64,000 nucleotides of DNA from Candidatus Albibeggiatoa sp. nov. NOAA (GTDB lineage Bacteria; Pseudomonadota; Gammaproteobacteria; Beggiatoales; Beggiatoaceae), in NCBI GenBank assembly GCA_025800385.1, contig JAOXRS010000120.1, positions 186,001 to 250,000 of the forward strand, in the 5' to 3' direction. A program made the position numbers and the translations under genes. Shown in pieces: positions 9,608 through 20,100 of this stretch. The number at the start of each line of letters is the position of its first letter. Positions within the stretch are counted from its first letter, which is position 1. A model generated the notes under the pieces. The model was not told the origin of the DNA. It did no database searches and saw only the letters and a list, made by a program, of their open reading frames with translations.

Positions 9608-10440
9608 CCTTTAGCAACACAAAAAAAGTTTTCAACTAAAGGGCGCGGGTAATGTTGCTGCTCTAATTTTTCTAAGACTGTTGCAATCACTTCGGGCATC
9701 GAGGATTTCAATTTTAACTCGGGCAGTAAGTCTTGCATAATGCGGTTAACAATCTCTAAATCTGTTTCTAGCTGGGGTAAATCAATTGCGCTTAATGTAT
9801 GACCTACTTGGTATAAATCAAAGCCTAATGAGGTTAAAAAGTCGACATAGGTTTTTGGTTTAATGCCATATTCAAATAAAGCCGCGGGCGAAAATTCTGT
9901 TAACAATTTAGGTTGATGTTGACGTAATATATTTTGCATACCTTGCAGCGCGTTGTACTCAGCCCCTTCAATATCTATTTTGACGAAATCAACCTTATCA
10001 ACCAAAGTGGGTAAGTAATCATCTAAGCAAACGGTTTCCACTTCTATACTGTCCTGACAACACACCGAATCATACAGGCGATGCATCCCTTTATTTTCAT
10101 CACAAAGAAACAATTGTGTTTGGCTATTCTCGATAGATGCGGCTTTTTGTACTAAAGTAACATTATGGTATTGATTTAAAGTGATATTCTTATGTAATAA
10201 TGCAAAATTGTCGGGGTCAGGCTCAAACGCAATTACACGGCCTGTTTCTCCAACCAGTTGAGCGAATAATAAAGTGTAATAACCAATATTAGCTCCAATA
10301 TCAACAACTATATCCCCTTGGTTTATTTGCTTTTTGACTAACTCAACTTCTTCAGGCTCAAATATCTGCCCCGATGATAAATTTAAGCTATCTTTACTAT
10401 CTAAATACATTTGATGCTGATTAACGGTGTATATTTGCAT
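9595..10440 (-). CDS. FkbM-family methyltransferase
   Basis: 281 residues. A SAM-binding core is clear: VDIGANIGYYTLLFA (motif I, about 47-61), the acidic FEPDP at the end of strand 2, and VDFVKIDIEGAE (about 150-161), the signature of FkbM-type O-methyltransferases. Members methylate polyketides, glycans or lipids, and the substrate here is not evident. It is the first gene of a two-gene unit with the GNAT-like protein. Confidence 0.82.
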   Translation of the reverse strand: MQIYTVNQHQMYLDSKDSLNLSSGQIFEPEEVELVKKQINQGDIVVDIGANIGYYTLLFAQLVGETGRVIAFEPDPDNFALLHKNITLNQYHNVTLVQKAASIENSQTQLFLCDENKGMHRLYDSVCCQDSIEVETVCLDDYLPTLVDKVDFVKIDIEGAEYNALQGMQNILRQHQPKLLTEFSPAALFEYGIKPKTYVDFLTSLGFDLYQVGHTLSAIDLPQLETDLEIVNRIMQDLLPELKLKSSMPEVIATVLEKLEQQHYPRPLVENFFCVAKGCAL

Positions 10441-10601
10441 TATAAAGTCTGTACGAATTGGTCAGGATTTTGGATATTTTACCATCAATGCTAGGCTGAA
10501 TCGTTAAGCGTGAGTGTATTTTCAGCTTAAAAACTTATAAACTAAGTACTTTAAAACTAATATTTTGTGTTGCTATCAGCACAATCACTGAAAAATAATA
10601 A

Positions 10602-11510
<909 letters not shown>

Positions 11511-11512
11511 AA

Positions 11513-11546
11513 CATACCCAAACTATTTTTTAAAGCTTTGGGTGTG
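11513..11546 (+). terminator. stem-loop after argB
   Basis: CATACCCAAA (11513-11522) can pair with TTTGGGTGTG (11537-11546) over 10 bp with one T-G wobble, two bases past the argB stop. A T tract lies in the loop rather than after the stem, so termination strength is uncertain. It separates argB from the YfiR-like gene. Confidence 0.45.
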
Positions 11547-11569
11547 CTTAGATAACAGGAGGTTATTGT

Positions 11570-12160
11570 ATGTTTACAAGCCCGAATTTTACTTTGCCGA
11601 TGCAATTACGTTGGCGGTTATTTTATGCGGTTCTCTTATCCTCTTTGTTATGCTTGGTTATTTATCACAACAGCTTAGCTGCATCCAAAGAACAAGCAAA
11701 AGAGTATCAGGTAAAAGCGGTTTATTTGTATAATTTTTCGCATTTTATTCATTGGCCAGATACTCTGATGTTATCAAAAAATATGTTTAATATCTGCATT
11801 TTAGGCGACAATCCATTTCATAACACCTTGGAATATGTTGTAGGCAAAGAAAAATTCAAGGAAAAACCGATTAAAGTCGATTATTTTAGCAATGTTGTTG
11901 ATGTGGATGAGTGCCAGATTTTATTTATTAGTCAATCAGAACAAGGTCAATTAAAAACCATTTTTGAGCATCTACAATATAAACCGATTTTAACCGTTAG
12001 CGATATGTCTGATTTTGTAGAGCTTGGAGGTATGATTAAATTCTACCTTAACCGTAAGCGTCAAGTCCGTTTAGCGATCAATCCTGAGATATTGCGGGAA
12101 GCACGTTTACAGGCTGATGCAAATTTATTACGTATTTCTGAAATCGTCTCACGGAAATAG
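11570..12160 (+). CDS. YfiR-family periplasmic protein
   Basis: 196 residues. A hydrophobic N-terminal segment (about 14-32, ending near SLAASKEQ) serves as signal peptide, followed by the YfiR/DUF4154 domain: EYQVKAVYLYNFSHFIHWP at its start and MIKFYLNRKRQVRLAINPE near its end. In Pseudomonas YfiR is the periplasmic repressor of the YfiN diguanylate cyclase. Here no cyclase or YfiB lipoprotein is adjacent, so its partner must be elsewhere. A perfect AGGAGG (11557-11562), 7 bases before the ATG, is one of the strongest ribosome sites in the window. Confidence 0.82.
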   Translation: MFTSPNFTLPMQLRWRLFYAVLLSSLLCLVIYHNSLAASKEQAKEYQVKAVYLYNFSHFIHWPDTLMLSKNMFNICILGDNPFHNTLEYVVGKEKFKEKPIKVDYFSNVVDVDECQILFISQSEQGQLKTIFEHLQYKPILTVSDMSDFVELGGMIKFYLNRKRQVRLAINPEILREARLQADANLLRISEIVSRK

Positions 12161-12194
12161 ATAGAGTCGTTTAATAACCATACCTTTGTTTTTA

Positions 12195-13856
12195 CTACAG
12201 TCGAATCCAATCCCATATAATCAAGATGCCACCTAAAATGGCAAGCAAACTCGCGACTAATGGCATATTCCAGCTTATATTTTCAGCCTGAAGAGCAAAC
12301 AAAATGCTACTGCTAATAATCAATACACCACCCACTGTTAACAAGCGTTGTTGTTTTTGACGTTGTTGCATTTCAGCTCGCATCAATTGTAATTCTGTGT
12401 TTAGCTTTTGTAATTGCTTACGTTCTGATTGACGTTGTACCAAGTTTTCATGAATCAATATCGGTAAGTCAGGCATTTTCTCAGCCCATAAAGGGATTTG
12501 GGTTTTAATCCCATTAAATAATGCACGCCAACCCACTCGCTCATCCATCCAACGTTCTAAAAAGGGTTTAGCAGTCTGCCATAAATCCAAATCAGGATAT
12601 AACTGGCGGCCAACCCCCTCAATATTTAACAAAGTTTTTTGTAACAATACTAACTGTGGTTGCACTTCCATATTAAAACGGCGTGCGGTTTGGAATAAAC
12701 GTAATAACACCAAACCAAACGAAATATCTTTAAGTGGTCGATCGAAAATCGGTTCGCATACGCTACGGATCGCGCCTTCAAATTCTTCAACTCGAGTATC
12801 AGCCGGTACCCATTCAGAGCGCACATGCAATTCAGCTACACGGCGGTAATCACGATGGAAAAAGGCTAAAAAGTTTTCAGCTAAATAATGTTGGTCTTCT
12901 GTACTCAACGTGCCCATAATGCCAAAGTCAACGGCAATATAAGAAGGCTTTTCAGGGTCTCGTACATCGACAAAAATATTCCCGGGGTGCATATCAGCAT
13001 GAAAGAAATTGTCTCTGAATACCTGAGTGAAGAAAATTTCAACACCTGCTTCAGCTAAATGTTTGAGGTTAATATGTTGATGTTTTAATTCGCTGACTTC
13101 ACTGATGGGTAGGCCATAAATCCGTTCTACGACCATGACATTAGGCAAAGTATAATCCCACTCAATTTCTGGTACGTAAAGCAAGTCAGAGCCTGTGAAA
13201 TTACGGCGCAACAACGTAGAATTCGCCGCCTCTTTCATTAAATCCAATTCATCGTGTAAATTCTTTTCAAATTCAGCAACCACTTCCAACGGACGCAAAC
13301 GCTTGCCTTCTGACCAATATTTATTCGCCATTTCTGCTGCAAAATATAACAGCTCCACATCTTTTTTGATCCGCTTACCAATTTTAGGCCGAATGATTTT
13401 CACCACCACTTCACGTCCATCATGCAATTTAGCTGCGTGAACTTGTGCAATAGATGCTGAAGCCATAGGCTCAATTTGAAATTCTGCAAAAATCTCCTCA
13501 ACAGAACGGCCATAACTTTGCTCAATCATTTGCTTGGCCAATTTTCCATCAAATGGCGTCACTTTGTCTTGCAACTTAGCTAATTCGACCGCGATGTCAT
13601 CCACCAATAAATCACGACGGGTCGATAAGATTTGCCCAAATTTAATAAAAATAGGCCCTAGCTCTTCCAATGCTAAACGCAAGCGTGCCCCACGGCTTAA
13701 GTGTTTAGGTCGTAACCAATAACCAGGAGACAGATACATGAACAGGCGCAAAGGGCGCAAAATATCAGTGGAAAACGCCAGCTCATCTAAGCCATAACGC
13801 ACAACGACACGATAAATCGTAAATAAATGTAAAAGGCGGTGAAAGTAACGCAGCAT
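12195..13856 (-). CDS. ubiB: ubiquinone biosynthesis kinase-like protein
   Basis: 553 residues (E. coli 546) of the UbiB/ABC1/ADCK atypical kinase family. Key elements are KFGQILSTR (the family KxGQ motif), the Ala-rich loop in [11 protein letters not shown] replacing the Gly-rich loop, the metal-binding VDFGIMG, and two C-terminal hydrophobic helices (about 505-550) for membrane anchoring. It supports coenzyme Q synthesis, probably by handling lipid intermediates. It lies 2 bases downstream of ubiJ. Confidence 0.94.
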   Translation of the reverse strand: MLRYFHRLLHLFTIYRVVVRYGLDELAFSTDILRPLRLFMYLSPGYWLRPKHLSRGARLRLALEELGPIFIKFGQILSTRRDLLVDDIAVELAKLQDKVTPFDGKLAKQMIEQSYGRSVEEIFAEFQIEPMASASIAQVHAAKLHDGREVVVKIIRPKIGKRIKKDVELLYFAAEMANKYWSEGKRLRPLEVVAEFEKNLHDELDLMKEAANSTLLRRNFTGSDLLYVPEIEWDYTLPNVMVVERIYGLPISEVSELKHQHINLKHLAEAGVEIFFTQVFRDNFFHADMHPGNIFVDVRDPEKPSYIAVDFGIMGTLSTEDQHYLAENFLAFFHRDYRRVAELHVRSEWVPADTRVEEFEGAIRSVCEPIFDRPLKDISFGLVLLRLFQTARRFNMEVQPQLVLLQKTLLNIEGVGRQLYPDLDLWQTAKPFLERWMDERVGWRALFNGIKTQIPLWAEKMPDLPILIHENLVQRQSERKQLQKLNTELQLMRAEMQQRQKQQRLLTVGGVLIISSSILFALQAENISWNMPLVASLLAILGGILIIWDWIRL

Positions 13857-13858
13857 AT

Positions 13859-14473
13859 TTAAGAAAGGGCTCTTTGTAATTTTTGGACACGCAATGTTAA
13901 ACGCTCAGTATCATCACGCAATTGATCGATAGTATTTAAAAAGTGCTCGACTTCAGGCGGTGCAGGCAGGTATTTTAATTCTTCTTGCAAGTATTCGCTA
14001 ATATTTGATTCATAACTGGTCATACGTTCACGGGTGTAATCACCACATTGGCGCATTGCATTGCCAAATTGATGTGCTGGAATGTCTCCCACGATTTGTG
14101 CAATATATTCTTCCCAATCAATCGGTAACTGTTTAATCAATTGTGTCAGTTGTTGCACTAAACGAATATCACCTTCAATTTGAATATCTGGATGATTGGC
14201 TAAATTAGGTTGCGCTTGTAAACTCAGATTGAGCAAACTAAATGGTGCACCTGAAATTACTGCATCCACTTGGCCATCATATTCACTCATGATAATCAGC
14301 CCGTCAGATTCTGCCACCAAATTGAATTGTAAAAATAACCCTGTGACTTCAACGCGCACAATCTTGCCTTGTAAACGTTGCAATGTGTCTTGATGAGCGG
14401 GATTAAGGTGAATGAGTTGATTAACCGTTGTTTCAATGGCAGCGGCTAAAATATGGTTGGGACTTAAAGCCAT
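13859..14473 (-). CDS. ubiJ: ubiquinone biosynthesis accessory factor UbiJ
   Basis: 204 residues: an N-terminal SCP2-like lipid-binding domain (about 10-110) with the GDIRLVQQL helix, and a C-terminal helical or coiled-coil part (about 155-204). UbiJ is a scaffold of the cytosolic Ubi complex that binds hydrophobic ubiquinone intermediates. In E. coli the order is ubiE-ubiJ-ubiB; here ubiE is not upstream, but the ubiJ-ubiB pair is kept. Confidence 0.9.
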   Translation of the reverse strand: MALSPNHILAAAIETTVNQLIHLNPAHQDTLQRLQGKIVRVEVTGLFLQFNLVAESDGLIIMSEYDGQVDAVISGAPFSLLNLSLQAQPNLANHPDIQIEGDIRLVQQLTQLIKQLPIDWEEYIAQIVGDIPAHQFGNAMRQCGDYTRERMTSYESNISEYLQEELKYLPAPPEVEHFLNTIDQLRDDTERLTLRVQKLQRALS

Positions 14474-14689
14474 GTTTCATGTCTCTACGAATGAATATGT
14501 GATCTTCGTATAATGTTTCTAACGCGATGTCAACAGGGGTCACAAACATCTTGTGTGATGATTTGCACGAATGTGTACAACTTTTATGTCAAGCATTCAA
14601 TTCTGAGATATTACACAATGTTTAGAACTGCCAACCTATTATAAGCCCACAGTTCTATCATTTAATCTATTTAGAAAAAGCTAACACAC

Positions 14690-17023
14690 TTATTGCGTTG
14701 ATTCTGCTGGTTCTTGCACTTGTACCGATTCTTTAAAATCACATTCTTTTTGTGGACAGACTTTTTCCGTACCCCAACGTTTCGTGGTTTTTAAAGTGAG
14801 AATTGGCCAACCGCATTTAGGACAAGGTTCGTTTAACGGCGGATGAGAAACCGCATATTTACAATCAGGATAACGATCACAAGAGTAAAAATAAGTACCA
14901 AAACGTGATTTACGGCGAATTAATTGACCTTTTTGGCAACCGGGGCAAGTGATCCCTGTTTTATCTTCATCTGCAGCTTCTACGTGCTTACATTTCGGGT
15001 ATTGGCTACAACCCACGAATTTGCTACCACTGCGCGAGCTTTTCAAATGTAATTCTGAGCCACATAATGGACATGAACGCCCTTCAATCACTTGCGGCTG
15101 GTATGATTGACGTGCCGCTGCCGCATCTGCATCTTCATCCACATTACGCGTGTAGTCACAATCAGGATAAGCTGTACAAGCGACAAAACGACCTGATTTA
15201 CCAAGTTTGACAACTAATTGAGCACCACATTTAGGACATTTTTCATCTAATGGTTCTTGGGTTACATCTTTCTTATCAACGGTTTCCATTTTCTCGTCGA
15301 CAAGATTTTTAAACGTACCCCAGAAGTTTTTCATTAACGGCTTCCATTTTTTCTCACCACGAGACACCGCATCTAAAGAATCTTCTAATTTAGCCGTAAA
15401 ATCATAATCGACGTATTGGGTAAAGTGTTCAGTCAATAGCTTATTCACGATCCGCCCCACATCGGTAGGGAAGAAACGTTTTTTGTCTAACACTACATAT
15501 TCGCGTTGCTGCAAGGTTGAAATGATTGACGCATAAGTGGAAGGGCGGCCAATACCAAAGGCTTCTAAACTTTTCACCAAGCTGGCTTCTGTATAGCGAG
15601 GTGGTGGCTCGGTAAAATGCTGATCGGCACGAATACCCAGTAAATCGATCAAATCACCTTGTTTCATTTCAGGTAATAATTTCTCATCATTACTGCTGGC
15701 ATCATCTTCTTTCTTATCATCTTCGCCTTCTAAATACACCAACATAAATCCGGGTTTAGCCACCACTGAACCATTGGCGCGGAAAATATTCTGTTCTGTA
15801 CCACAAGCTAAATCCACAGCCACCGTATCCATTGTCGCGTGGATCATTTGACAGGCAACAGTACGCTTCCAAATTAAATTATAAAGTTTGTATTGGTCTT
15901 GGGTCAGTGAAGATTTGATTTCATCGGGGTGGCGCATGGCAGAAGTTGGGCGAACCGCTTCATGAGCTTCTTGTGCATTTTTAGATTTGGTTTTAAATTC
16001 ACGTGGCTGGCTTGGTAAATTCTCTTTACCATAACGTTGTGTAATTGCATCACGAATTTCTTCAACTGCTTCTTTGGCTAAGTTCACCGAGTCGGTACGC
16101 ATATAAGTGATTAAACCGACTGCGCCTTCACCTGTATCAATCCCTTCGTACAGTTTTTGCGCTGTCATCATAGTGCGTTTGGTGGTGAAACCCAATTTAC
16201 GCGCTGCTTCTTGTTGCAATGTTGAAGTGGTGAATGGTGCAGCAGGTTGTCTTCTACGCTGTTTTTTCTCAACTTTGATGACTTGTAATTTGCCTTGTGC
16301 CTGCGTTAGTAAGTCATCTCGAATCCGTGTTGCATCTGCTTCATTATTAATTTTGAATTGGGTGATTTTTTCATCTGCGTATTTGGTTAATTTTGCAGTG
16401 AATTTACTACGGTCTTTTTTATTATCCGCTTCAATTGTCCAATATTCTTTTGGCTTAAATTGCTCGATTTCGATTTCACGCTCAACGATTAAGCGTAATG
16501 CTGGACTTTGCACTCGACCCGCTGATAAGCCTTGGCGCACCTTGTACCAAAGCACAGGCGATAAGTTAAAACCAACCAAGTAATCTAATGCCCGTCGTGC
16601 TTGTTGCGCATCAATCATATCAGTTGATAAATCGCGAGGATTGGCAACCGCATCTTGAATTGCTGATTTGGTAATTTCATGGAATACAACACGATGGACA
16701 GGTTTGCCTTGCAATAAGTTGCGCTCTTGCAATAGCTCACACAAATGCCAAGAAATCGCTTCACCTTCTCTATCAGGGTCAGTTGCGAGGTATAACACAT
16801 CGGCTTTTTTCATCGCACGGCTAATTGCATCCACATGTTTGCCACTTTTAGCAGGCATTTCATAGTGCATTGCAAAATCATTGTCTGGTTCAACCGCGCC
16901 TTTTTTAGGCAATAAATCGCGAACATGGCCATAGGAGGCCAAGACTTCAAAATCTTTTCCTAAATATTTTTTGATGGTTTTCGCCTTAGCAGGAGATTCC
17001 ACAATGACTAGATGTTTGCTCAC
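14690..17023 (-). CDS. topA: DNA topoisomerase I (type IA)
   Basis: 777 residues. The N-terminal Toprim domain has IVESPAKAKTI and ATDPDREGEAI (acidic Mg2+ site). The catalytic Tyr307 lies in LITYMRTDSVN. After the core (to about 600) come four C-terminal zinc-ribbon-like modules, each with CxxC pairs (CPKCG, CPLCG, CPGCQ, CPKCG; the last is degenerate). It relaxes negative supercoils behind transcription. It is shorter than E. coli TopA (865) but within the normal bacterial range. It is monocistronic as far as can be seen. Confidence 0.96.
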   Translation of the reverse strand: MSKHLVIVESPAKAKTIKKYLGKDFEVLASYGHVRDLLPKKGAVEPDNDFAMHYEMPAKSGKHVDAISRAMKKADVLYLATDPDREGEAISWHLCELLQERNLLQGKPVHRVVFHEITKSAIQDAVANPRDLSTDMIDAQQARRALDYLVGFNLSPVLWYKVRQGLSAGRVQSPALRLIVEREIEIEQFKPKEYWTIEADNKKDRSKFTAKLTKYADEKITQFKINNEADATRIRDDLLTQAQGKLQVIKVEKKQRRRQPAAPFTTSTLQQEAARKLGFTTKRTMMTAQKLYEGIDTGEGAVGLITYMRTDSVNLAKEAVEEIRDAITQRYGKENLPSQPREFKTKSKNAQEAHEAVRPTSAMRHPDEIKSSLTQDQYKLYNLIWKRTVACQMIHATMDTVAVDLACGTEQNIFRANGSVVAKPGFMLVYLEGEDDKKEDDASSNDEKLLPEMKQGDLIDLLGIRADQHFTEPPPRYTEASLVKSLEAFGIGRPSTYASIISTLQQREYVVLDKKRFFPTDVGRIVNKLLTEHFTQYVDYDFTAKLEDSLDAVSRGEKKWKPLMKNFWGTFKNLVDEKMETVDKKDVTQEPLDEKCPKCGAQLVVKLGKSGRFVACTAYPDCDYTRNVDEDADAAAARQSYQPQVIEGRSCPLCGSELHLKSSRSGSKFVGCSQYPKCKHVEAADEDKTGITCPGCQKGQLIRRKSRFGTYFYSCDRYPDCKYAVSHPPLNEPCPKCGWPILTLKTTKRWGTEKVCPQKECDFKESVQVQEPAESTQ

Positions 17024-17138
17024 AACGATTAACTTCTCGGCTAATTGGTAACGGGTTAGAAATAGCGGTAATTTTGATTTACGTCAAGTGTTTTTTTCTC
17101 ATCACACTGTCAGCTTAGCAAAAAAAAGCTGGGTAAAG

Positions 17139-17181
17139 TATAGAAGGAGACACTTATTTAATAAATTGCCTCTCTTCTATA
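17139..17181 (-). terminator. stem-loop downstream of the mosaic surface protein gene
   Basis: TATAGAAG (17139-17146) and CTTCTATA (17174-17181) form a perfect 8-bp stem just after the end of the minus-strand surface protein gene and before topA. No good T tract follows on the minus strand, so function is uncertain. Confidence 0.35.
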
Positions 17182-17195
17182 TGAGGATTATTTTT

Positions 17196-20100
17196 TTATT
17201 CAAAGCTAATTACTAAACGACAAGTCACAAGTTGATTTGCCACAGTATCTTGTACACTGTAAATCAACTCATTATTATCAATACTAAGCGAGGCTGTAAT
17301 ACGCTCTCCCACATCCAATCCACGAACTTGAGTGTCAAAAGTAGGCAATAATAAGATCGATTGCCCTTCAAAACTTAAATTAAATGTACTATCAGCATTA
17401 TAGACCACATTTTCAGCCCCGAATTGCTCTAATGATCCAATTAATATTTCTGGATATAAAACAGCAGGATAAATACTTTGTACACTGCCATCACTGAATA
17501 CAACACGTCCTTCACGAATCGCACGAGAAAAACGACTACGCGTATTATTGTCCAAGCTAAAGCTTGAGGTTTGCGCTTCACTGTCTTCAGAAACAAACGC
17601 ATCAAAAGTAGTAATCAAGTTTTTTTGCTGACCGTTCTCAATATAGTTAATAAAGACTTCACCTTTATTATGAATGCTGATTGTGGCACTTTCACCAAAA
17701 ATTGAGCCTAATTGTTCAGGTTTGTCAGGAGATGGATACATGGTAAAACGTTGCTTATTCGGCATGGTAATCTGAAAAAAGCCCCCTTCAATTTGTGATA
17801 AACCGACTTTGATTTTATCTTCCTCAACTGTATGAATCCCGTTTGTATCAGGCAAAAAAGCAAATAATAAATCTGAATACTGTTCTGTTCCTGCAACATT
17901 TAATATACCGTTTGGTTTCTGGCTGAGTTCAAACTTAGATAAATCGGCCTCTTTTAACAAATCTGAAGCATCTCCATTGCTTATTTGGGTTTGAGATAAT
18001 CCTGCATTGACATTGTCTAGTAACGCAGTACCTGAACCCGCAATACCAAAACCACTACTAAAATCAGGAATGTCAGGTAAATTTGTGTTTTTTACTGAAG
18101 ACTTAAAACTTTTATAAACAATGGATTGACCTGCTGGGATGCTTATATTTCCCGTTTCAGCATCAACTGTCCAACCTTGAGGCAGTACGTTGTCAGCCCC
18201 GACATCATTCAACACGGCATCTGTTAGATTTGTTAATAATTTACTGATGGCCTGAGCATCTTGTTTCAGCATATCCAGATTTAAAGCTTGCACTTGTTCA
18301 ACAGTCAGGTTTTGAATAATGTTTGTCGGTAATTGCTGCACACTCTGACTATTTAAACTGGCTAAACTTTCTACAGGAATCTGAGAAAATTGCTCATTTG
18401 TTAAACCTGTCAATGCTTCTGGCTCAAAGGCGGCTAGCTGTTCTGAATTTAAATTAGAAAATGCAGCGGCTGGAATTAAGCCCACTGTATGCGGCGTAAA
18501 TAAATTTAAAGCAGCAGGCTCAACTTTAGCCATACTGTCTGCATCCAATGAATCGAGTTGCGCCGTATCAATATTTAAATCTGCCAAGCTGGTTGGGCGT
18601 TTCACATTGATTAAAATCACATCATCAGGCAATTGCACATTTGGGCTTAAGGTTACATTTTCTAATACCGTTCCGGGTAAAATTTCAACTGCGCTGATAT
18701 AAGTGGTTGCATTGGCAGGGGCTGATATTGTACCGCTGATTTTGCCACCGATTAATGTGCCTGTTAGTTGCAAAGTTCCTTGAATCGTTCCCTGATTTTG
18801 AATTGCACCGCTGATTTCACCTTCTCCCGTACTGCTAAATACAATACTATTGGGGGTAATTGTTGGATTCTGTAGCGTACCGTTATTGTCTACTGTGCCC
18901 GAAAATGAACCGCCTGACACTTCAGAATACGGCGTAATCGTAATGTCTTGCAGTGTACCTTGATTTGTGTTGAAACCGCTGAGGCGGCCGCCAACTATGA
19001 TTGCACCGTGAGCCACTTCAATATTACTTGCTAAACCTTGGTTACTTATTTCGCCTTGTAATGTCGCATTGGACACACTGCCGCCAGCTTGAATATTAAT
19101 GTCCGTCACGGTTTGGCCAGCAAGATTGGCTGTTGCACTGACATCGCTGTTATTGCTTACTAATATTACTGGCGTTGGTGGCAATATTTCTATAAGTGGT
19201 TCAGTAATAGGCTCATTGGTTTGTGTATCAGATGAGATTGTTGGAACAACTGGGTTAATGGGTTGTTGTATATCTAGCTCGTCTGGACTTATAGGTTGCT
19301 GTATGTTTGACTCAACGATTGGAGAAGCTGGAACAATGGGTTTAGTTTGGTCACTAGGTTGTTGTGCATTTGGATTATCAGCTGGATCAGGTTGCTGTAC
19401 ATTCGGATCAGTTGCAACGATCGGCTGAATCATCTCAGAGCAAGGGTTTGTTTCTACAGTTAGATTTGCTGGTTTAGATGCAGTATCTTCGTTTATTGCA
19501 ATCAGCGAATATTGATAAGTTTGCCCACACTCACTAGCATCATCAACCAAAGTAGTTACATTTGTAGCTAGCTCGAATTCTACATTTAGATCACGACTGA
19601 TTAAATATGCTGTTTCACTTTCAACATCTTGCCAAGCTAATGTGATCGCTTCACCAGTTACAGAAGCATCGAACCCTGTTGGCACATTTGGTGGACATGC
19701 TAAAGTAGTTGCAGTTGCAGTCAATTGAGCAGATTCACCGATACTGTTATATGCGTAGAGTGCGTAATTATAAGCCGTTTCACATTTTAAATTTTCGTCA
19801 ATAAAACTTTCAGTATCAGATTTAACGGTTTCAATTCGTACGCCATCACGTTCAATTTTATAACCTTTTTCAATAGAACTTTCATCAAGCCATGTGAGTT
19901 TAATTTGTGTATCACTCAATCCTGCTGCAACAAAATTGAGTGGCACATTAGGGGCTTTTGGCACGATTGGCTCTGGTGTGGTATCTGGACAAGTTGGCAT
20001 TTGCGCCGTTGTAGAGACAAAAACGGACTCACCATATTGATTACTGGCCTTAAGCGCATATTGATAACTTTTACCACAAGTGACAGCATTATCAAGGTAA

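Noticed and set aside
16107..16583. 158-residue open frame antisense to topA
   Set aside because: Lies wholly inside the well supported topA and shows no domain; open frame results from codon bias.
19099..19428. 109-residue Gly/Cys-rich frame opposite the surface protein
   Set aside because: Antisense of the Pro/Gln-rich linker; composition mirrors the repeat codons.
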